Made by a program: the position numbers and the translations under genes. DNA of 64,000 bases from Monilinia fructicola. Taxonomy: Eukaryota; Ascomycota; Leotiomycetes; Helotiales; Sclerotiniaceae. Below the pieces are notes generated by a model. The model was not told the origin of the DNA, did not search any database, and worked only from the letters and a program-made list of their open reading frames with translations. Shown one piece after another: positions 42,867 to 55,679 of the stretch. Where the stretch lies: contig VICG01000006.1 of NCBI GenBank assembly GCA_008692225.1, forward strand, positions 935,501 to 999,500, given 5' to 3'. The stretch's first letter is position 1, and the number at the start of each line of letters is the position of its first letter.

Positions 42867-44065
42867 CATAATGTTTAAATGAATCATGGCTTTGCTCTCA
42901 GAGGGGGAGTTTGTCGTGATAAGGCACGAGGGGAGGAATTAATGAAAAATGTAGTGGTTGATACTGTGTTCTTACTCGTGCAATCTTTGGCATGCATTTT
43001 GTTTCTTTTTATGGTCATGATGATGAAGATGATTACTTTATAATTTTTATACACGAGCGAGCACTATGTAAATACCCCATCTGCGGTTCATGAGGACGCA
43101 CACATTTGTAGACTGGGTTGATGAATATATTACGATGGTATGAGAACGTATTGGCGAGGGCGTTATAATTTCCCATAGTGAATGAGGATTTCATGTAACG
43201 AAACACTTGGTACAACAATGATGACAAGAGCAGAAGATGCTGGGTGATCATATGAGATTTATATCACAAAACCCCCCCCCCCCCCATTCCTTCCTCACTC
43301 GTGAGGTGCAACTATTGTTCAGAGGTCTGGAGCAATTTGTAGACAAGCCCAGAATGCGGCGAAGGAACCCCTTCTAGATTGTGGTATGTGATGTACTGGC
43401 AATATGGCGGACGCGGTCTTTTATGCAACAAAGTTCGGATTGATGTGAAGTGAACGTTCATTTCTCATTTTTGGAACACTGGGAGCCGAAAACAGGGATA
43501 TAACCCCCAGCGCTTTGCGGCCTTCGCGCTCCAATTATTGTTAATTTGGGAGTACAGGACCAAGTGAACTAGCAACGTCGATCGAACTAGCTGTTACATT
43601 CGTGGAGCAAAACAAGAGATGGCGGGATGATCTTGATCTTGTGATAAATTTGTGTGCAACAGCTATGCTAGGTCTCCTGGGTATTTTCTTCTGAATGCTT
43701 GTAAGGTATCATGGGGGGCTCCTTTTTGGACAATTAAGCTTTGCATCATAACTGTACGGTGAGCTAGCTTAACTGACAACAAGCAGACAGAGATATATGT
43801 TGTGAGATGATAGAACTCGTAGTCTGTTTGAGGTTATCTCATGATCAGCGGCGATGAAATGCTCAGGCAAGCAGAAACGGTGAGAAGAGTGACTCGAGGC
43901 TCTTATATTTTCTTTCCAGTCCAACCTAGCAATTCTAAAGCCTTAGACCCCATGATCACACCATCAGTTTATAGCACATTTCCTGAGACAGCGGACCTGA
44001 GAGTGTGATCGACTTGATATTATTCAATGAATGATATAGAGTTACAGTACTCAAAGAACTCTGAA
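42867..44065. other. Convergent 3' interval between MATE and HIS2
   Basis: About 1.2 kb with no supported coding frame. A run of about 14 C residues is at 43272-43285. Nothing else stands out. Confidence 0.6.
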
Positions 44066-45091
44066 TCATCCCGGAATAAAAGTCTCCTTTACACTTAATA
44101 GGGGCACACTCGTCAAGCTTAAACCTCTCGTATCCCCATCCGAACCCACAGTTATATTTCGCTCGAATGTATAAAGCTCCTTAACGCCAAGAGACTCCAA
44201 ATACTCTATCGCTTTAACGAAATTTGTCCCAACATGATCAATACCATGGCTATCATCAGACATTGTAAATCTTCCACCAAATCTTATATATGTCTATTCT
44301 TCCGTTAGTATTCCTCAAGTTCATCATCACAAGTGATACATACCTCACAGATCTGTCTTCCTGGATATGGTTCCTTCAACCCCTTTCTCAACGCACTAGT
44401 ATTAATCTCCAACAATCCCCCGTACTTAACCACCTCCAACAAATTTCTCAATATCTTCTCCCAAACCCCTTTCCACTCACTCAAATCCCTATCGGGTTTC
44501 TCGCTCAATAATCTAATTAAATCAAAATGGCCCACAACCTTCGGTTTCAAAGCTTGTAACATCTCAAACTGCTGCTCGAAATAATCTTCATACAGCTTCT
44601 CCTCCGAGCCTCCAGATTTTTCGACAGCTTTGGCGTAAAATGCAGCATCATAATCAATCGGTATCTCATTCACATGATGTATCGAACCAATGAAAAAATC
44701 AATGATGGGATTCGATGCAAGATCTTTAATCAGCGGTCCATAATCGGAACGAATCCATTCCCCCTCAAATCCTATGAGGACGTTGAGCTCATGCTTATAT
44801 TTTTCCCGAAGACGGATAGCTTCGACGAGATAGGCTTCGTGTCGGGGAATCAAGATGGAGATGTCATCGCCGGCTTCTACCTGGAGTTGTCAGCTGACTC
44901 AGGTCAATTTGAGGGGGGGGTAGAAGTACCTCTTCCGGGTATAGATCCGAGTTCGAGTTTCGGGGCATGTGTTCTGTCAGCGCGAAGGTTTGCATACCCC
45001 GGGAAATAGCGGTTTGAATCACTCGTTCTAGTGTGTCTTTTGCGTGGCCCGGACAAAATTGTCCTGAATGACTATGCATTGAAAATGCCAT
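44066..45091 (-). CDS. HIS2: Histidinol-phosphatase (PHP family)
   Basis: Removes phosphate from L-histidinol phosphate, the penultimate step of histidine synthesis. Exons: 45091-44930, 44880-44344 and 44293-44066, both introns 49-50 nt; the product is 308 residues. The PHP metal-binding motifs are in order: HSHS near the start (H6, H8), TEHMPR, GFEGEW, GSIHHVN, GHFDLIR and, in exon 3, SDDSHG. All expected His, Asp and Glu ligands are there, so it should be active. I chose the ATG at 45091 because MAFSMHSHSGQFC puts the first metal ligands directly at the N-terminus, as usual; a longer in-frame start at about 45271 would add an unrelated 60-residue extension. Confidence 0.92.
44895..44901. 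promoter_or_regulatory. Candidate CPC1/Gcn4-type site inside HIS2 intron 1
   Basis: TGACTCA, the exact consensus of Gcn4/CPC1 amino-acid starvation activators, lies in the first intron of HIS2, about 190 bp inside the gene. Seven bases can occur by chance. Confidence 0.3.
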
Positions 45092-45536
45092 GATGTATAG
45101 GTAGGAGGTATACTGGATATATATCTTGAAGGAAGGAAAGAAGTCTATCTGATATGTATAATATATGTATGTACTATATCGATTCTCAAGATCGAAAAAT
45201 GATGACGCATAGATTGTTGGCGACTCCTCAAAGATATGATAGCCGAAGAGCCTTTTTCTGGAATGATGCAAAAGGATCGATATAAAGTCCCGTGAAGAAG
45301 CAAATTGATATGTATAGAAAGGTCCTAATTTATATACAATAGAAGTCTCTCATACAAGTGAGTAGGGATCACGAGGCAAGAAACAAATCGAGGCACCCCA
45401 ATACCACAGCTCAGATGATCAACGTGGGGCATCGAGCTGACCAATGATGCAGTTAGCTACTTGGGAAAAATCTTCTCTCACGTGACTATCAACTACTCAT
45501 TATATTTTGTCTTGAGCATATAAGAATATCATAATT
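45092..45536. other. Upstream region of HIS2 and the tRNA gene
   Basis: About 450 bp upstream of HIS2 (-) and the tRNA (+). AT-rich with TATA-like stretches around 45120-45180. No coding sequence supported. Confidence 0.55.
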
Positions 45537-45625
45537 GGGTGATTGGCGCAATGGTAGCGTGTGGACCTCCTATTATCAGGAAGCTTTCCAGTCTAAGGTT
45601 GAGGGTTCGAGTCCCTTGTCGCTCG
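45537..45625 (+). tRNA. tRNA-Arg(CCU) with a 17-nt intron
   Basis: Folds as a full cloverleaf. The acceptor stem is GGGTGAT with GTCGCTC (three G-U pairs), discriminator G at 45625. The D arm is GCGC-AATGGTA-GCGT. The anticodon stem is TGGAC with GTCTA. The T arm is GAGGG-TTCGAGT-CCCTT. The anticodon loop reads CT-CCT-A before the intron and A after it, so the anticodon is CCU at 45569-45571 and the intron is 45573-45589, at the normal place after base 37. The intron contains CAGGA, which can pair with the anticodon region (TCCT), as in known eukaryotic pre-tRNAs. It would decode the AGG codon. Confidence 0.88.
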
Positions 45626-45660
45626 TAGAAGCTTGGTTTTCAAGATTTATACTTTTGCAA

Positions 45661-45668
45661 TTTTTTTT
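45661..45668 (+). terminator. RNA polymerase III oligo-T terminator of the tRNA
   Basis: A T8 run starts 36 bases after the mature tRNA end. A weaker T4 at 45637-45640 may stop part of the transcripts earlier. Confidence 0.6.
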
Positions 45669-47238
45669 GAGCGTGTCACCTATTGTACGTTCATGTTTGG
45701 AAGGTGCTCTATGTTTTTGTGTGTACCTAGAAAGTGGTATTCGTTTTTGATTTGGTAGATTGTGTGATTATGTAAGGACTGCGCCTAAGCGATATAATTG
45801 GCTAACCAACCAGCCAACCTCCTACGGTGTACAATACTTATAAAAAGTTCGTTTCATTAAAAGTCATCCATGGTTATATATCATGCATCAGAGAGTCATC
45901 GCAAACAATCCTCTCATCACTGAATAGCAGAACTCTCTCGAGCAAAGACTTCAGTTGGCCCCTCCTACGCGATCAAACTACGGCAGACTTGACCGTGGGG
46001 TGAATGTGATCATCGAACAATCGAAACTCTGGTGCCCGTTTCGAGCAATGGCTGGAATCTTTCAAGCAGGGTGAGAAGAGATCAGGAAAGATGCTGTTCC
46101 TCACGATGCTTCATGTCAGCCGCAATGTTGAGGAAAGTTACAAAAGGCCTATGGCGTGAATGTTGAAAATGCTACGAAATATGACATATCAACCACTTCA
46201 ATGCCACCAGCTTTTCGAAAATAACCTGTATGAATTGAATGCTCAACACCTTTCATATTCCATTTCTTCGACATTCATTCTTATTCGCACTCGCCTCGAG
46301 TTCCATCTTAATCTTCACGAATCTAGCATTTCTAGCAGCAGTTGTCACCCAAACATATCGAGCACCAGTGCTTTGTAATCCATCTTAAGACCAGTCAAAA
46401 GTGACTTCGGGGTGAACGAGTATATTAGACAACTGGCGGAAGAACGGGGCCCTTGATGACCCCTTTATTTTGGCGACCGGTGCCGAGCGTACCGATGATT
46501 TATTCATCCTGGCGTTTTCAAATTCCCACGAAAATGCTCATATTTTGAGAACTCTCGTTACACCTTGCAACATGCTCTTTTGCTATGACGGTAAGAAGTA
46601 ACTACTACAGACTCACAATTTCAACTATTTCAGCAAGAAACTAGCAGGTGGGGCAGGGTCATGAACGGATATCGGATGCAAAGTCATGAGATGAGATTAA
46701 ATGAAACAGACGATAACCATTAATTCGTCATGTCTAGGATTGAAATTTGAGTGACCGTCTGATGAGATCACTGCTCTCTGACAACACAACGTTCAATATT
46801 CCAACCAAAAATTCGAAGAAGACAGGAGTGGCGTAACTAGACCTTATAAAGCAGGCATCCTGAAGGCTCAGGATATTCACGTTGATGCTCAGTAAAAAGG
46901 ATAGGATAGGATAGGATAGAGGATTGTTTGGATGAGAATGTTTCTGGATTTGCAGAAGTGCAACAAGAAGCTACTTATTTAGAAGAGAAATGGGACGTCA
47001 AATTTCAAATCTTTCTTTCAAGCCCAATATTCTCAACTTACTATCCGACGATTTGAGATTCGGGATTCCGATATTCCGGGGTAGTTATGAAAAGATACTG
47101 GCTCTATGCATAATATGTTGATTTGAACAAGTTCGCCGCCGTAAAGCTTAGCAAGATGCTAAATTTTGATTTTTTGCTGGCGCGTTCCTACAAAAGGCAC
47201 AAGTTCCAATCCATATCGAACTTGGTATGAAACGAATT
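45669..47238. other. Gene-free interval before the repeat array
   Basis: About 1.6 kb with no supported coding frame. A GGATA short tandem repeat lies at 46899-46919. No RNA gene is recognised. Confidence 0.5.
46899..46919. repeat. GGATA pentanucleotide repeat
   Basis: About four tandem copies of GGATA. Confidence 0.85.
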
Positions 47239-50200
47239 GTTGCATGTATTTAGTGGTGGGATCTCCAATGATAGGGTGGCATGAGACTACCTGTTGCAAA
47301 TCTCTGCAGGTGGAAAGCACAAATGGCTTGAAACACCAACGTCACCTTGGTAACTCATTAGTATGAATTTCCCCGTTTGTGATACAGGGGACGAAGTCAC
47401 CGGCGCTTCTTGGTTATCAGCATACTCTGCCGATCAATCTTAGTTCCACAAGCCTGCTGACGACAGTTTCAGGTTCACTTGTTGCTGATCTCCACAATGA
47501 TGTGTCTTTGATTGAGTATGAAGATGACCAAGTCACTTGTGAAACGCAATGGAGAAAGTTCGAGCTACCCCATGACTAGTTGAATTTATGTACAAGTGTT
47601 TTCCTATTTGGTATCCCTTCCTTCTGTTGCATATCTATGCAGGGTTATGTGTTTGAACTATGTTGATTAAATGTCAAGGTGCATTCTTGGAATCTCTGAA
47701 TTTTCTAGCAGGGTGGCTGGAAGCTTGTTGAAGGAAGATATATACTAAATGAGTATTCTAATTGTTGCCAATCCCTACAAACTCCATAAAAATCTCAAGC
47801 ATGACTCAGAAGTAGATACTTTTGTTGCATATCAGTACAAGGATCTGTATTGATATTGTATATACTAGTCTTCTAGCGCCCTTTTTGGGTTTCGTCAAGA
47901 CGGTGAGAAGCTAGCATGAAGCTATGCAAGTAGATAGCTTTCAACCCATGCTTAGCCCACGCCAAATCCATTGAAATCCCAGAAACTAATTTGTCTGTTG
48001 CATGTCTGTGCAGGGATATATCATTTTGGTTGAAGGGGAAAAGAGAGAGCAAGGTCCCAGAGTCCAACGGTTCAAACTAGTCAATGATTATTCCAGTCCA
48101 TCAATTTTACACCTCACAAATCAATCGCATGTACACAAAGTTCATCATTTGTGTTCTGGTGTAAATATCATGTGCATGTACAAGGATGTCTAATTATTGA
48201 ACTTTGGAAGAGAAGGATTTGAAATGCTTGATCAAGTGGCCAAGTCGGTTGCATCCCCAAACCAAGCTCTGTGTACAGGATTTTCAAACTTCCTCGCCAT
48301 CAATCTTCTCCTAAGCCACTCTAAGCTCAATCCATGTCTTTTATTTCAATCAGCACAACTGTGTTAAGTAAGCTTTTACCCATCACTTAATCCACATCGA
48401 CTATGCAAGGTCTTGGCCCGACAATTGTCTTATTGGCAACTGTAAAGACCTTAATCCTGTACACTGATCTGTTCTAGGCTTTTACAGAGTTAGCGCATAG
48501 CCCTCCTTGCGTGAGTTTACCAAAATCCCAGTAAGAAATTATACATATATCCTCAAGTTCAGAAAGAGAGAAAAGAAAAGGGCAAAACTCACGTCGAGCT
48601 GCGAGCAACCCTGGAATCTCAATCAAATTTGTACGATGGAACGAACGTCCCGCACTGTTTCCGAGTTGACCCTATGGAGAGAGCCCCGATTAATATCTCG
48701 TCGGTAAAGGCGTATGCCAATGTACCAATATACCACGCATATGGAAACATGTTTGGTGACGAAAGGGTAACTGTTTGTATATATATAGTATATATTGGGA
48801 GGAGAATCATAGATTTATCAAAAGACTGCTATCTCACGTATTTGTTACGAATGCTTTATATGCTTGATTCAATGGGCAGTATATATTTTACCACTTCGAG
48901 GTATGATGTTGAAAAGTCACTTCATTACTACCTAATTCGATGTACAAAATTAGCTCATCAGAGCTAACATGAGATCTAGGTGAGTGTCAGATCATTTTGG
49001 CTTTACTATATTATATCAAATTCGCTATGAGGGCCGCAACAAAGCAATTATGGCGCACGTAACTGTACTCCCAAACTAAAGATGTAGTATATAAAAGTAG
49101 AGTGGTGTAGCTATAGTTTGTAGAAATCTACATCACCCCGTTTCTTCTGATGAGCGTCAAAGGAGAGTACAAATTTCCGGCCTTGAGAAAGTAAATACTA
49201 TGTTCAGTGATTTTTTAAAACGTGTTTGGTACTGAAGAGGTCAGGGGCAATGCCATTTTTTCGAGAGATTGTAGATTGGTGAGATCGGGTATCACTACAT
49301 TCTCTTCGAATCCAATGAGTGTTTTTCCGACCATTTTAAGATGGCAGGATCTTTCTCATGAAGATATACGTCTAGACTACCAAGATAGTCAGTCTTCTTG
49401 AAGTCTAAATCTCACACACGGAATAAAGACCCCCATGCCTTTCATTCCATTTCTTTCCAGAAAAAATCACAAGGGAAGCCTTCTCAGGCTTTTTTGCTAC
49501 GGTGCTAAGGAAACCCAACGGTGCACTCTAAAAGGAATGTGGTCCCCAAGTTGCCTGACTCGGACAAGCGTTTCCATGATGTGTTTGTGTTGCATATCTA
49601 GACAGGGATATTTATAACTGAGCGGAGAAATTTAGCCTGATCCATTGTATTGGTAAAATACTAGCACGCTGTTGACCAATGGAACCGTCGTCTTTAAGCG
49701 AACTAAATTTTCCGCCAGCACTTATTAGCATAAGCTCCCATTGTAGCCTTGATATACTACAGATTTGTTGCATATCTTGACAGGGGAGTGGTGAGATATC
49801 TTGATCCAAGTCTGATGGAGTAAGTCGAACGTAGACAGACTAGCATGGTGTTGGTAAAGAACAACGTTATATCCAAGCAAGTTAAGTTCCCACTTCATAC
49901 TGATTCGCACAAGCTCCAATCGTGTTCTTATAATGCCGATTATGTTGCACGTCTGCACCAGGATATCTTGTGATATTTGGATTCTAGTCGGATCCAAAAT
50001 ATTGGAAGGTATGCTAGTATGGTTTTGGAACCTCAAAAGGTAAAGTTAAATTCAGACGAACTAAATTGGCACTTTACTTTATAAACTTAACTTGATGGAG
50101 CTTCCGCTAGATCCTTGACAATGAAGATTATGTTGCATGTCTATGCAGGGTTATTCAACAACAGCTCTAGTCAGTTGGGAATATTCTATTGTAGCACGAT

Positions 50201-50770
50201 GAGCCAAAGGAATGAAGTTGCAATCAAGTGAACGACGTCTCCACTTTGAAGTGATTTGCATACGCTCCCGCAAGATCCCCGGTAGTGGGTGGATATCGTG
50301 CTGCATATCTGTACAGGGATATCTCTCTTTTGAGTGGATAGTCTCGAATTAGTTCCGGCAATTCTAAGGCCGAAGTTATAGTTTCGATTTCCATTTCGGT
50401 AGTCACAAAGCTAAAAGTCTACTAATGATTAGCTCATTGGAGAATCATCCTTCAAAACTTAGGTTAGCTTTTCTTGATGCTCTTCCTTCACATCTTTGTT
50501 GCACTTCTGCACCAGGGTGTGTCTGTTGATTTCCTTTTCCTTTCGATTAGCTCCGGAAAACTAAGAAATGGAACTTGATTAGGTCCATTAATGTGAACTT
50601 TAGTCATATCCAAGAACCTCTAACATGGGGTTTCCACCAATTGCACAACCCCTATATAATGGAGGCTATTCGTTGCATATCTGTACAGGGGAGTGTTATT
50701 GAGAAAATATTTAAGCCTTGAATCAACTTAGGCTTCAAGACACTCAGAGGGCCAAAAATGGTTCATCGGA
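47239..50770 (+). repeat. Diverged ~180-bp tandem repeat array with a conserved core
   Basis: A core close to GTTGCATATCTGTACAGGG recurs on the plus strand at 47293, 47481 (weaker), 47626, 47824, 47997, 49589, 49767, 49944, 50132, 50300, 50498 and 50672, with weak copies near 47239 and 48168. Spacing within the two blocks is mostly 168-198 bp. The most constant bases are GTTGCA, TCT and CAGG; the two to three bases after TCT vary. Other blocks recur in many units: one near CTAGCATGGTGTTGG about 75 bp after the core, one near GAACTAAATT at about 110 bp, and one near GCATAAGCTCC at about 140 bp. So the whole unit is repeated, not only the core. A stretch at about 48200-49580 lacks clear cores. 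No long open frame runs through the array. Function unknown; see findings. Confidence 0.75.
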
Positions 50771-53700
50771 TATCTTGAGTCAAGGCCAACCCTTACTAGA
50801 GCTCTCATTTTCAGAAGACTCTTTGCGATAGCGCCAACCTTAATTCATCCATATGGATATGCTAACCTAGCACCACCCAACGATGACATAGTAAGAGTAT
50901 GAAGTTATGAATAAACAAGTTTCAGAATCAAGAGCCCTCGTACAAGGGTCTCTTCTCGATGGTGGCAGGGTCTGCAGCTGAACAAAATGATATATTCAGA
51001 CTGGTTAACGTCAAAATCCCCAAGTTCTCCTCGGAAAAATCCAAGACATTCTAGAAGATCAGATCACCAGGGACCAGCAATATATTCGAATCGCGAGTGC
51101 GCTTGGAATCGGTGAGCATAATCAGACAATGCCGAGAATCCATCAACTACCTAGGTACGTATGTTAGATTACGAGCTGTGTAAACCCGCACAATAGACTT
51201 CTATTGATTTCCCAAGTTGAACAGGGTGTTTCCTCCCAAATGCGGTCCCCATGAGCAATTCATGTCTCCACGCGACACACATGCACGGACACAGTCTGGA
51301 AATAACAGTCCAATTATTCTAATGTGAAATTGACTTTCCGTACTGGAACTCGTCGCTCTTGCCTTGCCCTATCTTTGTCTTCGAGTGCCTCAAAAACGAA
51401 GTTTGACCCAGATCATCATAATCATATCTGCAAGGTTGTGTTTTCGGAGATCCCGGCACTAATCGACCATCCATCCAGGAATCATAAAATCGAGTCACGG
51501 CAACTTGGCGCCCGACTTTCAAGAAAAGGAATAGTACTTTCGTAAGAGCAGACTGTAGCGACGGCAAACAATGCATTTTCGTAAATTTTATCCATGATCT
51601 CTAATCTTTGTGCCCAGCCGGTTGTGGAATCTTGTATGACACAAAGTGATTCAATCCAAATATAAAGGGCATCGGACTTGTTATTAACAGTAGCGCAAAT
51701 CCAAAAAGTCCTTAGAAGTTGCGATACTTACAAGGTTATCTGTGGCTTCGGTGGCACGCGATTTTACATGGTGTGGTGTAAATAGGAAGTCCATGCAACC
51801 AACAGTGGCTCAAAATACTACGACGAGATCTGAGCTGATTGATTTCAGTGTATATGAGCTGCAAAATAGGACCTCCTTTTTTTGGCCGATGAACACGGAG
51901 AAGTCGTTTAGGGCACCTGTTTTTATGTTGTGCAAATTTACACCTTTGGTGTTTCTCCCCATAGGCTTGGCCACTCATACAAGATTACCACCTATTTCCA
52001 TCACCGAAGAGCAGAGGTATCTAGTAAGCTTTTCCAACAAATGGGAAGCCGGGTAGCGATAGATGATTAATTGAAAGAATGTAATGTATTCAAGAAACAT
52101 ACAGCCATTGTCGTGGAAAAGTATAACCTACAACCCGTGATTGAATATCTGAATGTTGACTTTACGGACTATTTGAACATAAGCCACTGCAGGATCCCAA
52201 GCATCAATGAAAACCCTACCATCCCCATATCAAATTTTGGAGTGTGACCAGCTCCTGACTATAATGAACTTGACGAAAGGCCGGTTGGAGTGTCTGTATT
52301 GCTTGCACCAGAAGTTACCGAGGTGGACCACAATATTGAGAGATAGCAGTAATTCAGTCGGTGGAGCTAATTATAGATAGTAGCCATGTCGGATTTTGTA
52401 TTCCAAAACGGTCTTCGGATCTCAAGTTTTCACAAACGCTGGCAAATTTCCGAAACTCTCCATATGTTGAGCATTTTTCATGATGTTTTAGCAACGAACA
52501 TCATCGAAATTGCTGGACTCAGCCTCTCTATATATTCGTTGAACACCTCGAAATCCTCCGTTGTGCTCAAGATCGAAGGCAGCAGCTATCAAATTCTAAG
52601 ATAATTCAATTTGAGAGTGCTAGCGACAGATAAGAACTCATAAGTAAACGAATGTATTGGAACAAGAATGACCAAGCACTTGTTGTTTTAGGTCCGGAAC
52701 GAGATAATGCAAATGTACAAAGAAGTGGGAGATTTGATTTGAGTTGGAAGATTGAGAAGGTTCTTGATGCCACACAGACCTAGGTGAAGCGCTGCCAGAT
52801 TAAGCGATGGCGATCAATAAATAGGAAATCAGTGCCTCACGAGTGGTATTTTCTCATATAATGCCAAGGTATTCTCGTACTGGAATTGACAGTTTAGAAT
52901 GGATTGTTAGTAGCTAGAATAAGTCTAATCAAGATGAGGTTTTACAAGGAGTCAAAGTTCCAAAACAGTCAAACATAACAAAAAAGACTCGGAGGCTCTT
53001 TTGCATATATGTTCATGACTATAGCTAGCCTTATAGAAATCGATAGATAGAGTTTCGGTACAGTAAGGTCAACATAATGGCTATGCTATTAGTATAAACT
53101 TTGTCAAAGATATCGTATTTCTAGAGCATAAATTTTAGTCTCATCGAGCGCTTGGTCTACTCTACAGCCGAGCATGATCATGACAGAAAGAGAAGCCAAA
53201 ACAAAGACGACCAGAAACAGTGTATTCGCCATCATTCTACAGCAGCAACTTTCTATCTATCTCTAATTTTAAGAACTTGAAACTAGGATATTGTAGACAT
53301 CAGTTCTGGCAGCTGAACATGCTTGGTTCCAAAAAAATCACTATGAATCACAATCATACTTTATAGCGGGATGTTAATTGACTAAAATTATTTGAAATTC
53401 GCAACAGAGGAAGTCTTGGAACATCTCTCTTTCGCTATTTTCCCCGCACGTCAACTAGCGTCCCATCACTGTGTATAGCCCGACCAAGTATTCACGTTTT
53501 GACTTGGCCGAAGGTGCCCCTTGCAGGGTTTAACCGGCATGCATCGATGACAATAGACATAACACTGCGATCCCCCTTCATCTTTAAAATTGTAATTACA
53601 GTATTAAGTAGTGAATATATAACAGGAAGGTATTTTGTTGCATATCTTATTTCCATGGCAACCAGATATATAACCAGAGACACAACCAGAGACATAATCA

Positions 53701-55244
53701 GAGATAATTTACTGGTGCTAGGTAGCATAAGTAAAGAAATCCAGGCAATAAGAGACGACAAATTTGGCGAGAATTGTGGAGGAAATTTGCTTTATGGGAA
53801 AGGGGCTCGTTCTTTCGCCACTCATGATCACTGGACCTGGCTCTCTGCCACAACATCAAGTCCTGCCATCATCATCCATTGACGAACAATTTGAGATATG
53901 AAACAAAACTTTTCAGCTTTATGAATTAACCACCGAGCATGTTCATTCCATTTCTAAAATTTTAGCATGACTATGATGGGACGAACCTTTCGACTCAATA
54001 AGCTCTGTTGTACGTCTGAATTAAATGAATGTGCTTATGTTTGATACCAGTGACGGTCAAACAGCCAGAGTGACATTAGCTGTATGGCAGTTGCGTCGAC
54101 GGTACCGCAAGCTAGCGTGGCATTCTTAGGCAGTCGTGCTCTGGCTTTGAGGTCTTACTGTGTCACAGAAGACCTGCAGCCACTCGATGGGGATGCTCTC
54201 CCACCTCATCCTTGATACCGTAGCCACTCACTTACTTGAGACCACATTCTGGTCTACAACGGACACAAAGAGGTGATGTAGTACCATACGGATGTTTGTA
54301 CCCCCGCCACATGCGACTCGTCACGTTTGAGATATGCAAAGAATGTATGCACAACTACATGTCTCAAGCCTCTCAAACTGCTCAAAGCGAAGCCTCACTA
54401 GAAGGGCTCTAGTCCATTTCATCTCGTCTTGTGTATAAAGTACTTGTGATAGGTTGAAGATTGCTGCGGAGAAGCTTACTGCGTATCTGAATTTGGTTTG
54501 CATGGCTCAGGTAGCATGGTGGGGTCATATGTACCCCGAACCGTTCCACCAAAGCTTCCACTCAGCCTACTGGCGATTATTGTATCATTATACCAGCCTA
54601 CCTAGCTATTGAGCGCCAGACTCCGGCTAGATGTGAAATCAGAAGCACGTCGAGTATTCGAATTTGAGAGGTAACTTACAGGAACAAATTTTTGGGATTC
54701 AAGAAGTGATTATTTATATATGCAATACTCTGGTTCCACACAGGATACAACTATGATAGCTCGAGTCTATGGGTACAACGTCTTGATGTACATCTGATTT
54801 TGATGGAAGTGCTCGTTTTTCTGACTGCAGTCTTGTAATTGTTCCCTTCCTTCCAGATCTTGGTATGTGTAGGCTTTGAATTCATGCCATAGACTTATAT
54901 ATACAACTCTGGTTCGCACACTTATCTAAGCATTAAGTTTCTTGCCATCCACTATCAGGAGTAAAAATTGGCGCAAGTCTTTTTTGGCGCACCTGTGAAC
55001 TTGCCAGAGACTGAGCTTGCCAGAGCTACTGACCGAAACCTAGACATGCAACAAGACAATTTCCCCAAAAGATCCCAAAAGATCCCATTCACCCACCAAC
55101 AATTCAAGCTTCCTATCCACTCGAATCCATCGGCTAAGAACGCCCACCCTCACCCAAGATAACCGAGTTCCTCCTCTCTATTACATACTATTATCAGACC
55201 CTCGACTTACAACACCCTCTTCTCAAAATCCTCGACCAACATCC
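50771..55244. other. Gene-poor interval after the repeat array
   Basis: About 4.5 kb. Open frames reach only about 130 codons and show no recognisable domain (for example 51742-52056 and 53499-53882 on plus). An isolated partial copy of the array core (GTTGCATATCTTA) is at 53638. Nothing further is supported. Confidence 0.5.
53660..53706. repeat. 12-bp AACCAGAGACAC-type repeat
   Basis: Four imperfect tandem copies of a 12-bp unit around AACCAGAGACAC. Confidence 0.7.
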
Positions 55245-55547
55245 TTGAAACCTACATCAAAACCCGGCGCCTTTCCAGATCGATGTGCCCAAGGCGATGT
55301 GGGATACAGGAGAGATGGAAATTCGGTATACGCGAAGAGTCGCGTCGTCTTCGCTGCTGCAGTGCTGGTACGTATATACACTCTTGCACACCATGCATAC
55401 CCCAGCACCCAGCACCCAGCATCAAGCACCAAGCACCAAAAAGCATCAACGTCTTCTCACCAATCACACCACAGCATGAGCACAAGAAGTCTGACAAACC
55501 ACCTTTCGAAAAAAAGAAAAAAAAAAAAGAAAAAAAGAAATCGCCTC

Positions 55548-55598
55548 GACAGTCATGAACTACCGACAGTCATGAACTACCGACAGTCATGAACTACC
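55548..55598. repeat. 17-bp tandem repeat, three copies
   Basis: GACAGTCATGAACTACC occurs three times head to tail without change, just after an A-rich run at 55509-55540. Confidence 0.95.
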
Positions 55599-55679
55599 GA
55601 AGCAGATCCAAGCCCGTGCGAAGATAGATGCCAAGTCTCACTCACAGTCGAGAGCGACCCGGACGAAAAATGTGATGGG

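Noticed and set aside
43269..43290. Poly-C run as an assembly gap marker
   Set aside because: A homopolymer of this length can occur naturally; the flanking sequence is continuous with no sign of a break.
47239..50770. Box C/D snoRNA cluster as explanation of the ~180-bp array
   Set aside because: I looked for a regular RUGAUGA box followed by CUGA in each unit and did not find a consistent pair.
47239..50770. CRISPR-like array
   Set aside because: Cores are diverged, spacing is about 180 bp and variable, and this is a eukaryotic genome.
51742..52056. 104-codon plus-strand frame
   Set aside because: No domain, no coding-like neighbours, and similar frames exist on the opposite strand.
53499..53882. 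127-codon plus-strand frame
   Set aside because: No recognisable motif, a repeat-derived RDTTRDIIRD segment, no leader or splice signals; it looks like chance.
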